NCBI GenBank assembly: GCA_046328505.1
Contig: JAXLWL010000003.1
Span: 124,001-188,000 of the forward strand
Direction of reading: 5' to 3'
Source of the DNA: JBDHWG01 sp046328505
GTDB lineage: Bacteria; Chloroflexota; Anaerolineae; Epilineales; JAHCIE01
DNA: 64,000 nucleotides
Part shown: positions 15,741 to 22,706 of the stretch, piece by piece
Position numbering within the stretch: position 1 is the first letter of the stretch
How the letters are laid out: each line of letters starts with the position of its first letter
The notes under the pieces: model-generated
The model's database searches: none
What the model was told of the DNA's origin: nothing
The model's input: only the letters and a program-made list of their open reading frames with translations
Program-made: the position numbers and the translations under genes

Positions 15741-16154
15741 ATGGAACGGTGGTATCGAGTTGGGTTGGTAGGAGTTTTCGCCCTCATTCTCGTGACAGTG
15801 GCGGCATGCAGCCAGGGATCGGCCAGTGGGGCGAGTGGAAGTTCGCTGAAAGTAGCAGGCAAGGACATTGCCTTCGATCAGACGCAATTGACGGCGGCGG
15901 CCAATCAGCCGATTACCGTCAATTTCTCGAACACTGGCTCTCTGGTTCACTCCATCGTGTTCGACCTGCCGCCCGCGAACGACAAGGCCGGCGACGTGGG
16001 CGTGCCGGCCGGCTGGGAAACCGGCCAGGGGGTCGCGGCCGGGCAATCCGCAACCCTGAATCTGCCGGCGCTGCAACCCGGCCAGTACCGCTACTACTGC
16101 GCCGTCCCCGGCCACGCGGAGGCGGGCATGGTCGGGACGCTGACGGTTAAGTAG
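15741..16154 (+). CDS. Cupredoxin (blue copper) lipoprotein
   Basis: The 137-residue protein follows a GGAAGGAGG site 6 nt upstream of ATG 15741. A hydrophobic signal ends in the lipobox TVAAC (Cys about residue 23), followed by a Ser/Gly linker and one plastocyanin-type domain. The type-1 copper ligands are all visible: His in LVHSIVF, then Cys, His and Met in YYCAVPGHAEAGM. It is therefore a membrane-tethered extracytoplasmic electron carrier, comparable to auracyanin or sulfocyanin-like carriers of Chloroflexota. Redox partners are not in the window. A TATAAT at 15690-15695 may be its -10 box, though no good -35 is seen. Confidence 0.88.
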   Translation: MERWYRVGLVGVFALILVTVAACSQGSASGASGSSLKVAGKDIAFDQTQLTAAANQPITVNFSNTGSLVHSIVFDLPPANDKAGDVGVPAGWETGQGVAAGQSATLNLPALQPGQYRYYCAVPGHAEAGMVGTLTVK

Positions 16155-16267
16155 GTAGGCTGCCTGGGTGTCTGCTGGATGTTCGACATCGGCCATGTCC
16201 ACATTCACGGCGCAGGATGTGGTATAATGAGATCCCAACCAGGTCGCTTCGAGAAAGGATTCGTCTC

Positions 16268-16906
16268 ATGACCGTCACCCGTCAGATCATCCACATGTGG
16301 CACGACCTGCCGCCAGGCCCCGAAGCCCCCGATCTGGTGTACACCGTCGTCGAGGTCCCCCGTGGCTCCAGGAACAAGTACGAATACGACAAGAATCTGG
16401 GGCTGATTCGCCTCGACCGCGTCCTGTTCTCCGCGATGTACTATCCCGGTGACTACGGCTTCATTCCCCAGACGTACTACGACGACGGCGACCCCCTGGA
16501 TGTGATCGTCATGGTCGGCGAGCCAAGCTTCCCCGGTGCGCTCATCGTCGCCCGCCCCATCGGGATATTCCGCATGCTCGACAACGGCGAGCCGGACGAC
16601 AAAATCCTCGCCGTCCCGAACTCCGACCCGCTCTACAGCAATTATCACGACATCACGGACATTCCGAGGCACTACCTCAACGAAGTCGCGCACTTCTTCT
16701 CAGTCTACAAGGACCTGCAGGGCGTCAAGGTCACGCCGGTGGGATGGGAGAACGCAGCGTCGGCCAAACGCGCTATCACGCACGCCATGCGCCTGTACCA
16801 GACGGAGATTCGCCAGCTCCCTCCCTGGCTCGTCAGTTCCACACCCGGCCCCGTCGATGTGCCGGGCGGCGAGCCGCCGGTGGATCCCAACGGCGGCGGC
16901 GAATAG
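16268..16906 (+). CDS. ppa: Inorganic pyrophosphatase (family I)
   Basis: The 212-residue soluble enzyme hydrolyses PPi to two phosphates. The catalytic signature is DDGDPLDVIV (D-x-D-P-x-D family I motif). EVPRGSRNKYEYDKNLGLIRLDRVL and YPGDYGFIPQTY are also characteristic. The C-terminal extension after QLPPWL is Pro/Gly-rich and non-conserved. The start is ATG 16268, preceded by GAGAAAGGA; the upstream in-frame start at 16217 lacks a site. TATAAT at 16223-16228 is a likely -10 box. It coexists with a membrane H+-PPase 6 kb away, so PPi can be either hydrolysed freely or used to pump protons. Confidence 0.95.
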   Translation: MTVTRQIIHMWHDLPPGPEAPDLVYTVVEVPRGSRNKYEYDKNLGLIRLDRVLFSAMYYPGDYGFIPQTYYDDGDPLDVIVMVGEPSFPGALIVARPIGIFRMLDNGEPDDKILAVPNSDPLYSNYHDITDIPRHYLNEVAHFFSVYKDLQGVKVTPVGWENAASAKRAITHAMRLYQTEIRQLPPWLVSSTPGPVDVPGGEPPVDPNGGGE

Positions 16907-16926
16907 ACACGAGCGTGTAGGGGCGG

Positions 16927-18407
16927 GTTTGAAACTAGGCGTAATAGGTTAACAACCGAATAGAGAAGTCAACTTGGGGAAGAACGCAGGGTGGGGTAGA
17001 CTTTGGGGTATGTCAAACCCTAGTAAGAACCCGCGCCGCAAACGAGCCACCGATAACCCAGACCATGCGCGGCGTACGCATGTCAGCGCGCCCTCGGATA
17101 GCGAGATTGAGACGCGCCTGACGCAACTCGTCCAGCCCGCGGTCTATGCGGAGATGAACTACTACCGCCAGTTAGGCTTGCGCAACCGCGTGCTGAACCT
17201 ACCAGTGATGGTCTCACTGGTGCTGACCTTGATCTGGCGGCGGGTCGTCGGTGTCACCGAACTGGTGAGGCTGCTGGCGCGGGAGCGCGTGCTGTGGACG
17301 GCTCCCACGTCGGTCAGTCAACCGGCACTAGCCGAGCGCTTCCTGGTCTTTCCCGCTGAACTGTTCCAGCGTGTCCTGGAGCGGGTGCTGGTCGTCTTGC
17401 CTGAGCGGCAGGCGCAGCGCAGCCGTCCTGTGCCGCCCTTGTTTCGACGGCTGGGTGGCTCCTTCAGCGCCTACTATGCCCTGGACGCCACAACACTGGA
17501 AGCCTTGTTCCGCAAGCTGGGCGCCTTGCGCGAGGCGCCCGATGCGCCCTTGGCGGGTAAGTTGCTGAGCGCTGTCGACTTGCTGACCCACTTACCTGCC
17601 CACGTCTGGTGGCTGGACGACCCGATGGCCAACGACAAGTCGCTCCTGCCCGACGTCAAAGCCTGGCTGAAGGCAGATAGCCTGGTGGTCTTCGACCTTG
17701 GGTACTTTGCCTTTACCCTATTCGACGACCTGACTGAGCAGGGTGTGTGGTTCGTGACGCGTCTGCGGGCTAAGACCAGCTTTCGGGTCGAACGTGTCTT
17801 GCGCCAGCATCCCCAGGTGCGCGACCAGATTGTTCACCTGGGGGCATACCGCTCCAACCCCTCAGGCCATTCGGTGCGGCTGGTCGAGGTCTTCGTCGAT
17901 GGCGAGTGGCGGCAGTATGTGACCAACGTGCTTGACCCGAGCCGCTTGAGCGTCGTGGACGTGGTCGAGGTCTATGGCTACCGCTGGCACATCGAGACGG
18001 CGTTCTTGCTGGTCAAACGCCTGCTCGATCTGGCCTATCTTTGGACGGGGAGCCTCAACGGTGTGCAGTTACAGGTGTGGGCCACCTGGCTCTTCTACGC
18101 TGTCCTTATCGACCTGTGTGACGACGTGGCCGATGCCCTCCACCTACCGCTGGAGCGCATCTCAGTCGAGATGGTTTTCCGTGGGCTGTATCATTACGTG
18201 ACAGCGGTAGCGCATGGCTTTGAGGGCGACGTGCCGACCTACTATGCCCAGCCCGCCCAGCGTGACTTGGGTATCGTCAAACGCTATCGGCCCCGCGCTG
18301 GCCCCTCGCCTCTGGCCCAGATCCGCATCGCGCTTGACCTGCCGTCTCAGCCCGATCCAGCTTGACTTCTCTATTCGGTTGTTAACCTATTGACGTTAGT
18401 TTGAAAC
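16927..18407 (+). mobile_element. IS4-family insertion sequence with target duplication
   Basis: A complete insertion sequence of about 1,463 bp (16936-18398) is flanked by the 9-bp direct repeat GTTTGAAAC at 16927-16935 and 18399-18407. Perfect 30-bp inverted repeats lie at 16943-16972 and 18362-18391 and read AATAGGTTAACAACCGAATA... inward. The outermost 7 bp (TAGGCGT versus TAACGTC) match only partly. Removing the element and one target copy restores a near-perfect palindrome, GGGGCGGGTTTGAAAC joined to CCGCCCC, in the ppa downstream gap. It carries one transposase gene. Length, ends and duplication size fit the IS4 family. All parts look intact, so it may be active. Confidence 0.9.
17010..18365 (+). 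CDS. IS4-family DDE transposase
   Basis: The 451-residue protein is read from ATG 17010 (an in-frame TTG at 16974 is possible). The DDE catalytic triad is visible: first Asp in YALDATTLE, second Asp in VVFDLGYF, and Glu in the YGYRWHIETAFLLVK block. That block satisfies the IS4 signature Y-(2)-R-(3)-E-(6)-K exactly. The N-terminus is basic (NPRRKRATDNPDHARR), as for end binding. The stop codon (18363-18365) lies inside the right inverted repeat. No frameshift or internal stop is present, so the enzyme should be functional. Confidence 0.93.
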   Translation: MSNPSKNPRRKRATDNPDHARRTHVSAPSDSEIETRLTQLVQPAVYAEMNYYRQLGLRNRVLNLPVMVSLVLTLIWRRVVGVTELVRLLARERVLWTAPTSVSQPALAERFLVFPAELFQRVLERVLVVLPERQAQRSRPVPPLFRRLGGSFSAYYALDATTLEALFRKLGALREAPDAPLAGKLLSAVDLLTHLPAHVWWLDDPMANDKSLLPDVKAWLKADSLVVFDLGYFAFTLFDDLTEQGVWFVTRLRAKTSFRVERVLRQHPQVRDQIVHLGAYRSNPSGHSVRLVEVFVDGEWRQYVTNVLDPSRLSVVDVVEVYGYRWHIETAFLLVKRLLDLAYLWTGSLNGVQLQVWATWLFYAVLIDLCDDVADALHLPLERISVEMVFRGLYHYVTAVAHGFEGDVPTYYAQPAQRDLGIVKRYRPRAGPSPLAQIRIALDLPSQPDPA

Positions 18408-18443
18408 CCGCCCCGTTCTTTTCCCCTATCCGCCGGAACTGCC

Positions 18444-19757
18444 CTAGCCCCCGAGGTTGATTCCAAACAGCGGCAGAATGAAGCTGATGATAATGAGCGA
18501 CACGGAGAGTGCGCCAATGCCTATCGTCGTCGCCCAGGCGCCGAAATTGAACAGACGGCTATTGACGTAGTCGCCCATAATGTCCCGGTCGTTGACCAGG
18601 CGCATGATGAACACGAGCTCGATGGGCAGCAGAACACCATTGATGACCTGCACCAGGACCAGGAGCTGGAACAGGGGTAGCCCCGGGATCAGCGTCACGA
18701 GCGCGCCCAGGATGAGCAGCCCCGTAAACAGGCCATAGAAGATACGCGCGTGGGTGAAGTCCTCGTCCAGACCGCTCTGCCAGCCGAAGGCCTCGCAGAG
18801 CGAGAATGACGTGGCGAGGGGCAAGACGCCCGCGGCCAATATGGACGCCCCGAGCAGCCCGATGGCGAACAGGACCTTGGCGTAGGGTCCGGCGAATGGC
18901 TCCAGGGCGAGGGCGGCATCCGCCGCCGACTCAATCTGGATGCCATGCACGAACAGCGTTGCCGCCGTCGCAATGATGATAAAGTAGGCGATGATATCCG
19001 ACAGCAACACGCCGGTGATCATGTCGACGCGCGCCGCATCGTAGTCCTGCGCGGTGATTCCTTTGTCCACGATGGCGGACTGCTGGAAAATCTGCATGTA
19101 GGGCGTGATGGTTGTACCGATCAGCGCCATGATGAGCACAAGATAGGCGCTGTCCGGTGTCACCGAGGGGATGAGAGTGTTGCGCGCAACCTGTCCCCAA
19201 TCTGGCTTCGCCAGAAACGCCGAGATGATGTAGGCGAGGAACGCCGTGGACATCAGCAGGAAAACGCGTTCAATACGCCGATACGACCCTTTCGTCACGA
19301 GCCACCACAGCATGACCGCCGAGAGCGGGACAGAGATGTACTTGGTCACGCCGAACAGCTCCAGCGCCGCGGCGATTCCGGCGAACTCCGAAACGATGGT
19401 CGCGGCATTGGCGACGAGCAGCGTCAGCATGGCGAAGGCCGTCCAGCGCACGCCGAAGCGCTCGCGGATCAGGTCCGACAGCCCCTTGCCCGTCACCGCC
19501 CCCATCCGTGTCACCATCTCCTGCACGATCAACAGACAGACGGTGATAATAACGATCACCCACAGCGTTGCATAGCCGTATTGCGCGCCGGCGGAGGCAT
19601 ACGTTGCAATGCCGCCGGCGTCGTCGCCCGCGACCGCGGCGATGATCCCCGGACCGAGCACTGCCAGGTAGCGCATGACGCCGCCACGATGAAAGACCCG
19701 GACGCGGCCCCGCATGTGTTCCCGCCAGCGTTCCAGCGCCGTCTGTGGATTATTCAT
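18444..19757 (-). CDS. NRAMP-related divalent metal transporter, copy B
   Basis: The 437-residue protein has about 11 hydrophobic spans and the SLC11/NRAMP layout. The TM1 motif is GPGIIAAVAGDDAGGIATY, where canonical family members have DPGN. The TM6 region reads ALIGTTITPYMQIFQQSAIV where canonical NRAMPs have MPHN. The missing TM6 methionine is the residue known to favour Mn/Fe over Mg/Ca, so a hard ion such as Mg2+ is more likely (inference, in line with NRAMP-related Mg transporters). It is the third gene of an operon with a PRC/MgtE_N/CBS protein and a close paralogue (copy A, offset about 1.35 kb). A small palindrome (19769-19797) separates the two. Confidence 0.85.
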   Translation of the reverse strand: MNNPQTALERWREHMRGRVRVFHRGGVMRYLAVLGPGIIAAVAGDDAGGIATYASAGAQYGYATLWVIVIITVCLLIVQEMVTRMGAVTGKGLSDLIRERFGVRWTAFAMLTLLVANAATIVSEFAGIAAALELFGVTKYISVPLSAVMLWWLVTKGSYRRIERVFLLMSTAFLAYIISAFLAKPDWGQVARNTLIPSVTPDSAYLVLIMALIGTTITPYMQIFQQSAIVDKGITAQDYDAARVDMITGVLLSDIIAYFIIIATAATLFVHGIQIESAADAALALEPFAGPYAKVLFAIGLLGASILAAGVLPLATSFSLCEAFGWQSGLDEDFTHARIFYGLFTGLLILGALVTLIPGLPLFQLLVLVQVINGVLLPIELVFIMRLVNDRDIMGDYVNSRLFNFGAWATTIGIGALSVSLIIISFILPLFGINLGG

Positions 19758-19768
19758 GTGTTTCCTCG

Positions 19769-19797
19769 GTAAGGGCGGATTTTCAACCCGTCCCTAC
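19769..19797. repeat. Palindromic intergenic element between the NRAMP genes
   Basis: GTAAGGGCGGATTTTCAACC followed by CGTCCCTAC forms an imperfect palindrome related to the GGGGCGGGTTT/AAACCCGCCCC site that the IS at 16.9 kb interrupted. It appears to be the same family of intergenic palindromes and may cause partial termination between the two paralogues. Confidence 0.5.
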
Positions 19798-21110
19798 GTC
19801 CCACCGAGATTGATCCCCACGAGCGGCAGGATGAAGCCGACGATAATCAGGGTCACCGACAGCGTGCCAATAACGGCGGTCGTTCCCCACGCCAGTATGT
19901 TGAAACGAGGCCCATTGACATAGTTACCCATGATGTCGCGGTCGTTGACCAGGCGCATGATGAACACCAACTCGATAGGGAGAAGCAACCCGTTGATGAC
20001 CTGCACCAACACCAGGAGCTGGAACAGGGGCAGGCCGGGAATGAGCGTTACCAGCGCACCCAGGATGAGCAGCCCCGTAAACAGGCCGTAGAAGATGCGC
20101 GCGTCAGCGAAGTCGGAGTCGAGGCCACTTTGCCAGCCGAAGGCCTCGCAGACCGAGAAAGACGTGGCCAGGGGAAGGACACCGGCGGCCAGGGTTGACG
20201 CGCCGAAGAGTCCAATCGCAAACAAAATCTTAGCGTATTCGCCGGCCAGCGGCTCCAGGGCGATCGCCGCGTCCGCCGCCGTCTCAATCTGGATGCCGTG
20301 TACGAACAGCGTCGCCGCCGTGGCGATGATGATGGAGTACGCTACGACGTTGGCCAGAAAGACGCCGGTCATCATGTCGGCGCGCGCCGCTTCGTAGTCC
20401 TGAACCGTCACGCCCTTGTCGACGATGGCAGACTGCTGGAAGATCTGCATGTACGGCGTGATCGTCGTGCCGATCAGCGCGATGAGCATCACCAGGAAAG
20501 CCGCTTCGGGATGAATCACCGGAACGACCGTGCTCCGCGCGACCGCTCCCCAATCTGGCTTCGCCAGGAACACGGAGATGATGTAAGCCAGGAAAGCTGT
20601 GCTCATCAGCAGGAAGACACGCTCTACTCGACGGTATGACCCCTTTACGACGAGCCACCACAGCACCACCGCCATCAGCGGGACGGAGATATACTTGCTG
20701 ACGCCGAACAGCTCCAGGGCCGCGGCGATGCCGACAAACTCCGAGATGGTCGTCGCAGCATTGGCGACAAGCAGCGTCAGCATGGCGAAGGCCGTCCAGC
20801 GCACGCCAAAGCGCTCGCGAATAAGGTCCGACAGCCCCTTGCCCGTCACCGCCCCCATCCGGGTCACCATCTCCTGAACGGTGAACAGGCCCACCGTGAT
20901 AATCACCATTGCCCAGAGGAGCGAATAGCCGTATCGAGAGCCGGCCGTCGCGTAGGTGGCGATGCCGCCGGCATCGTCGCCCGCAACCGCGGCGATGATG
21001 CCCGGCCCCAGTACGGCCAGATAACGAAGCATGCCACCTCGATTGAGGTCGCCGGCCCGGCCGCGCATGCGCTCGCGCCAGCGCTCAAGAGTCGTCTGCG
21101 CTTCGCTCAC
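19794..21110 (-). CDS. NRAMP-related divalent metal transporter, copy A
   Basis: The 438-residue protein is very similar over its full length to the downstream copy B, indicating a tandem gene duplication. It shares GPGIIAAVAGDDAGGIATY in TM1 and GTTITPYMQIFQQSAIV in TM6, so both paralogues lack the canonical DPGN and MPHN metal-binding motifs. The ATG at 21110 overlaps the stop of the PRC/MgtE_N/CBS gene as ATGA, which indicates translational coupling and probably a functional complex or shared regulation. The paralogues differ mainly in the N-terminal tail and the loops. Mg2+ or another divalent cation is the inferred substrate. Confidence 0.87.
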   Translation of the reverse strand: MSEAQTTLERWRERMRGRAGDLNRGGMLRYLAVLGPGIIAAVAGDDAGGIATYATAGSRYGYSLLWAMVIITVGLFTVQEMVTRMGAVTGKGLSDLIRERFGVRWTAFAMLTLLVANAATTISEFVGIAAALELFGVSKYISVPLMAVVLWWLVVKGSYRRVERVFLLMSTAFLAYIISVFLAKPDWGAVARSTVVPVIHPEAAFLVMLIALIGTTITPYMQIFQQSAIVDKGVTVQDYEAARADMMTGVFLANVVAYSIIIATAATLFVHGIQIETAADAAIALEPLAGEYAKILFAIGLFGASTLAAGVLPLATSFSVCEAFGWQSGLDSDFADARIFYGLFTGLLILGALVTLIPGLPLFQLLVLVQVINGLLLPIELVFIMRLVNDRDIMGNYVNGPRFNILAWGTTAVIGTLSVTLIIVGFILPLVGINLGGT

Positions 21111-22390
21111 AAATTCCCCCCAAATACACCGCTCTGGCCTTGGTCTGGCAAGACCCTCTCCAGGGCATCGTGGCTATGAATGATGCCAACGAGCTTGCCA
21201 TCCTCTAGCACGGGCATGGCCAGCAGGTTGTAGCGAATCATCTCCTCCGCCACGTCCTGGGCCGCGTCGTTGACGTGAGCGGTCAGCAGGTTGTCTGGCG
21301 GGGCCATCAGTTCGCTCAGCAGCTCGGCGTCCGACGCCAGGAGGAGAGAACGCAGGCTGACGACGCCGGCCAGGGCCTCGTCGGGCGTGCAGACGTAGAT
21401 GTAGTAGATGAACTCGGGCAAGTCGTCGTGACGCATCCGGGTCAGCGCTTCGCCCACGCTCGTCTCTGGGCTGAAGGCAACGTAGTCGTTGCTCATCAGG
21501 CCGCCGGCCGTGTCTTCCTCGTACTGCAACAGCTCGCGCACGTCGGCGGCGTCCTCCGCCTCCATCGCGAGCAACAGGTCCTCGGCCTGCTCGGCCGACA
21601 GCTCGGACAGCAAGTCGGCCGCCTCGTCCGGCTCCATCTCCTCGAGAATGTCGGCGGCGTCCTCCACGCTGAGCGTGCCAATCACCGCCGCTTGAAGCTC
21701 TGGGTCCAGCTCTTCCACCGTATCCGCCGCCACCGCGTCGCCCTGGATGTCGGCCAGCGCCGCAATCATCTCGCCGCCCTGCTGGTAGCCCAGATCGTTG
21801 ATGATCTCGGCCAGCTCGACCGGATGCAGCCGCGCCAGCTTGTCGTAGCTCAGCTTCAGCTTGACGACGGGGACCTCGCTGGCGAAGAACTGGACGCTAT
21901 CCCAGGGAATCACCTCATGTATCATACTGCGTGCCAGGCGGCCGAGGCCTAGGCGCTCCATCAGCGAGGCTGTGCTGACGTCGGCGCCGCCGACGCGGTA
22001 GCTGTTGCTCGCCGGGTCGAGCGTTAGGGTCACGTCGTTGACGCGAATCACTCGCCGCCCATTGATGTCGACCAACTGCTTGTCCAGCACATCGCGGCCG
22101 AGCAGCACCTCGCTATCGCGGCGAGCGAAAGGCGCAAGGTCGAGCTTGTCCGTCTTCAGCCGCACGCCCTCGCGCGTAATCTCGGCGATATCAGACGCAT
22201 GGACAAAGAAGCGGAAGCCCCGCCGCCCCGGCACAGCCGTCACGAGACCGGACAGCGGCGGGAAAGTCTCGCTCTCGTGCATGCGCACGACCAGGTCGAT
22301 CAGCTTACCCACCATTTCGCCGCTTGCCCCGCGCACCGGCTTACCAACCAGCGCCGACAGATACAGAATCTGCGGTCCAGCCTGCGTCAT
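21107..22390 (-). CDS. PRC-barrel / MgtE N-domain / CBS protein
   Basis: The protein is 427 residues and soluble, with no membrane span. Two PRC-barrel-like segments come first (about 8-75 and 85-165; KPVRGASGEMVGKLIDLVV and KQLVDINGRRVIRVNDV). An MgtE_N-like superhelical domain rich in acidic residues follows (about 185-285; LHPVELAEIINDLGYQQGG, then VEDAADILEEMEPDEAADLL). A pair of CBS domains (about 290-415) starts with the MgtE-like EDTAGGLMSNDYVAFSPETSV. It is thus the Mg2+-sensing cytosolic half of MgtE without the channel. Coupling by ATGA to NRAMP copy A suggests it gates or senses for those transporters (inference). An AGGAGG site sits 5 nt from ATG 22390. Confidence 0.85.
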   Translation of the reverse strand: MTQAGPQILYLSALVGKPVRGASGEMVGKLIDLVVRMHESETFPPLSGLVTAVPGRRGFRFFVHASDIAEITREGVRLKTDKLDLAPFARRDSEVLLGRDVLDKQLVDINGRRVIRVNDVTLTLDPASNSYRVGGADVSTASLMERLGLGRLARSMIHEVIPWDSVQFFASEVPVVKLKLSYDKLARLHPVELAEIINDLGYQQGGEMIAALADIQGDAVAADTVEELDPELQAAVIGTLSVEDAADILEEMEPDEAADLLSELSAEQAEDLLLAMEAEDAADVRELLQYEEDTAGGLMSNDYVAFSPETSVGEALTRMRHDDLPEFIYYIYVCTPDEALAGVVSLRSLLLASDAELLSELMAPPDNLLTAHVNDAAQDVAEEMIRYNLLAMPVLEDGKLVGIIHSHDALERVLPDQGQSGVFGGNL

Positions 22391-22418
22391 GTCGCCTCCT
22401 AAACAGAATCCCCGCTCG

Positions 22419-22446
22419 ATTGTAGCACACGCAAAACGAAAGCCAA
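22419..22446 (-). promoter_or_regulatory. Promoter of the MgtE_N/NRAMP operon
   Basis: On the minus strand TTGGCT (22446-22441), a 16-bp spacer and TACAAT (22424-22419) preceded by TGTGC (extended -10-like TG) lie about 30 bp upstream of the start codon. The short leader leaves no room for an M-box riboswitch. Confidence 0.55.
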
Positions 22447-22513
22447 AGCTCTAGTACAGAGGAAATCACATCGAAAGTAATACGAACCTCTACCCGCCAG
22501 CCGCTCTGACCAC

Positions 22514-22543
22514 TTGACGTCCCAAACGGGTGTTTGGTATAAT
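22514..22543 (+). promoter_or_regulatory. hppA promoter
   Basis: TTGACG (22514-22519), 18-bp spacer, TATAAT (22538-22543). Transcription should start near 22550, giving a leader of about 155 nt before hppA. Confidence 0.7.
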
Positions 22544-22564
22544 CCGGTTACCTTTCACACAAGG

Positions 22565-22602
22565 ACCTCCTTGAAACCAATAATCAAGCTAAACAAGGAG
22601 GT
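22565..22602 (+). promoter_or_regulatory. Leader hairpin sequestering an SD sequence
   Basis: ACCTCCTTG (22565-22573) is perfectly complementary to CAAGGAGGT (22594-22602), which contains the ribosome binding site of a short reading frame at 22604. A second CAAGGA at 22560-22565 could compete for the same TCCTTG. The arrangement looks like an anti-SD switch at the 5' end of the hppA transcript; function is inferred. Confidence 0.45.
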
Positions 22603-22603
22603 T

Positions 22604-22648
22604 ATGTATCCACCTGCGTCAACGCCGACGTGGTCAACCGGGCAGTGA
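22604..22648 (+). CDS. Possible 14-residue leader peptide upstream of hppA
   Basis: An ATG at 22604 is preceded by AAGGAGGTT and opens a frame of 14 sense codons (MYPPASTPTWSTGQ) ending in TGA at 22646. It is Pro/Thr/Ser-rich, with proline codons at positions 3, 4 and 8. It may be a regulatory leader peptide or a chance frame. The perfect SD is the only positive evidence. Confidence 0.3.
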   Translation: MYPPASTPTWSTGQ

Positions 22649-22706
22649 CTGCGGCGGCGTCTTCGCGGACCAATCGTCTGCTCCAATAGGGCTTTGGAGG
22701 ACCATT

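Noticed and set aside
22391..22500. Possible M-box or other Mg2+ riboswitch upstream of the MgtE_N/NRAMP operon
   Set aside because: The promoter lies about 30 bp from the start codon and leaves no room for an aptamer.
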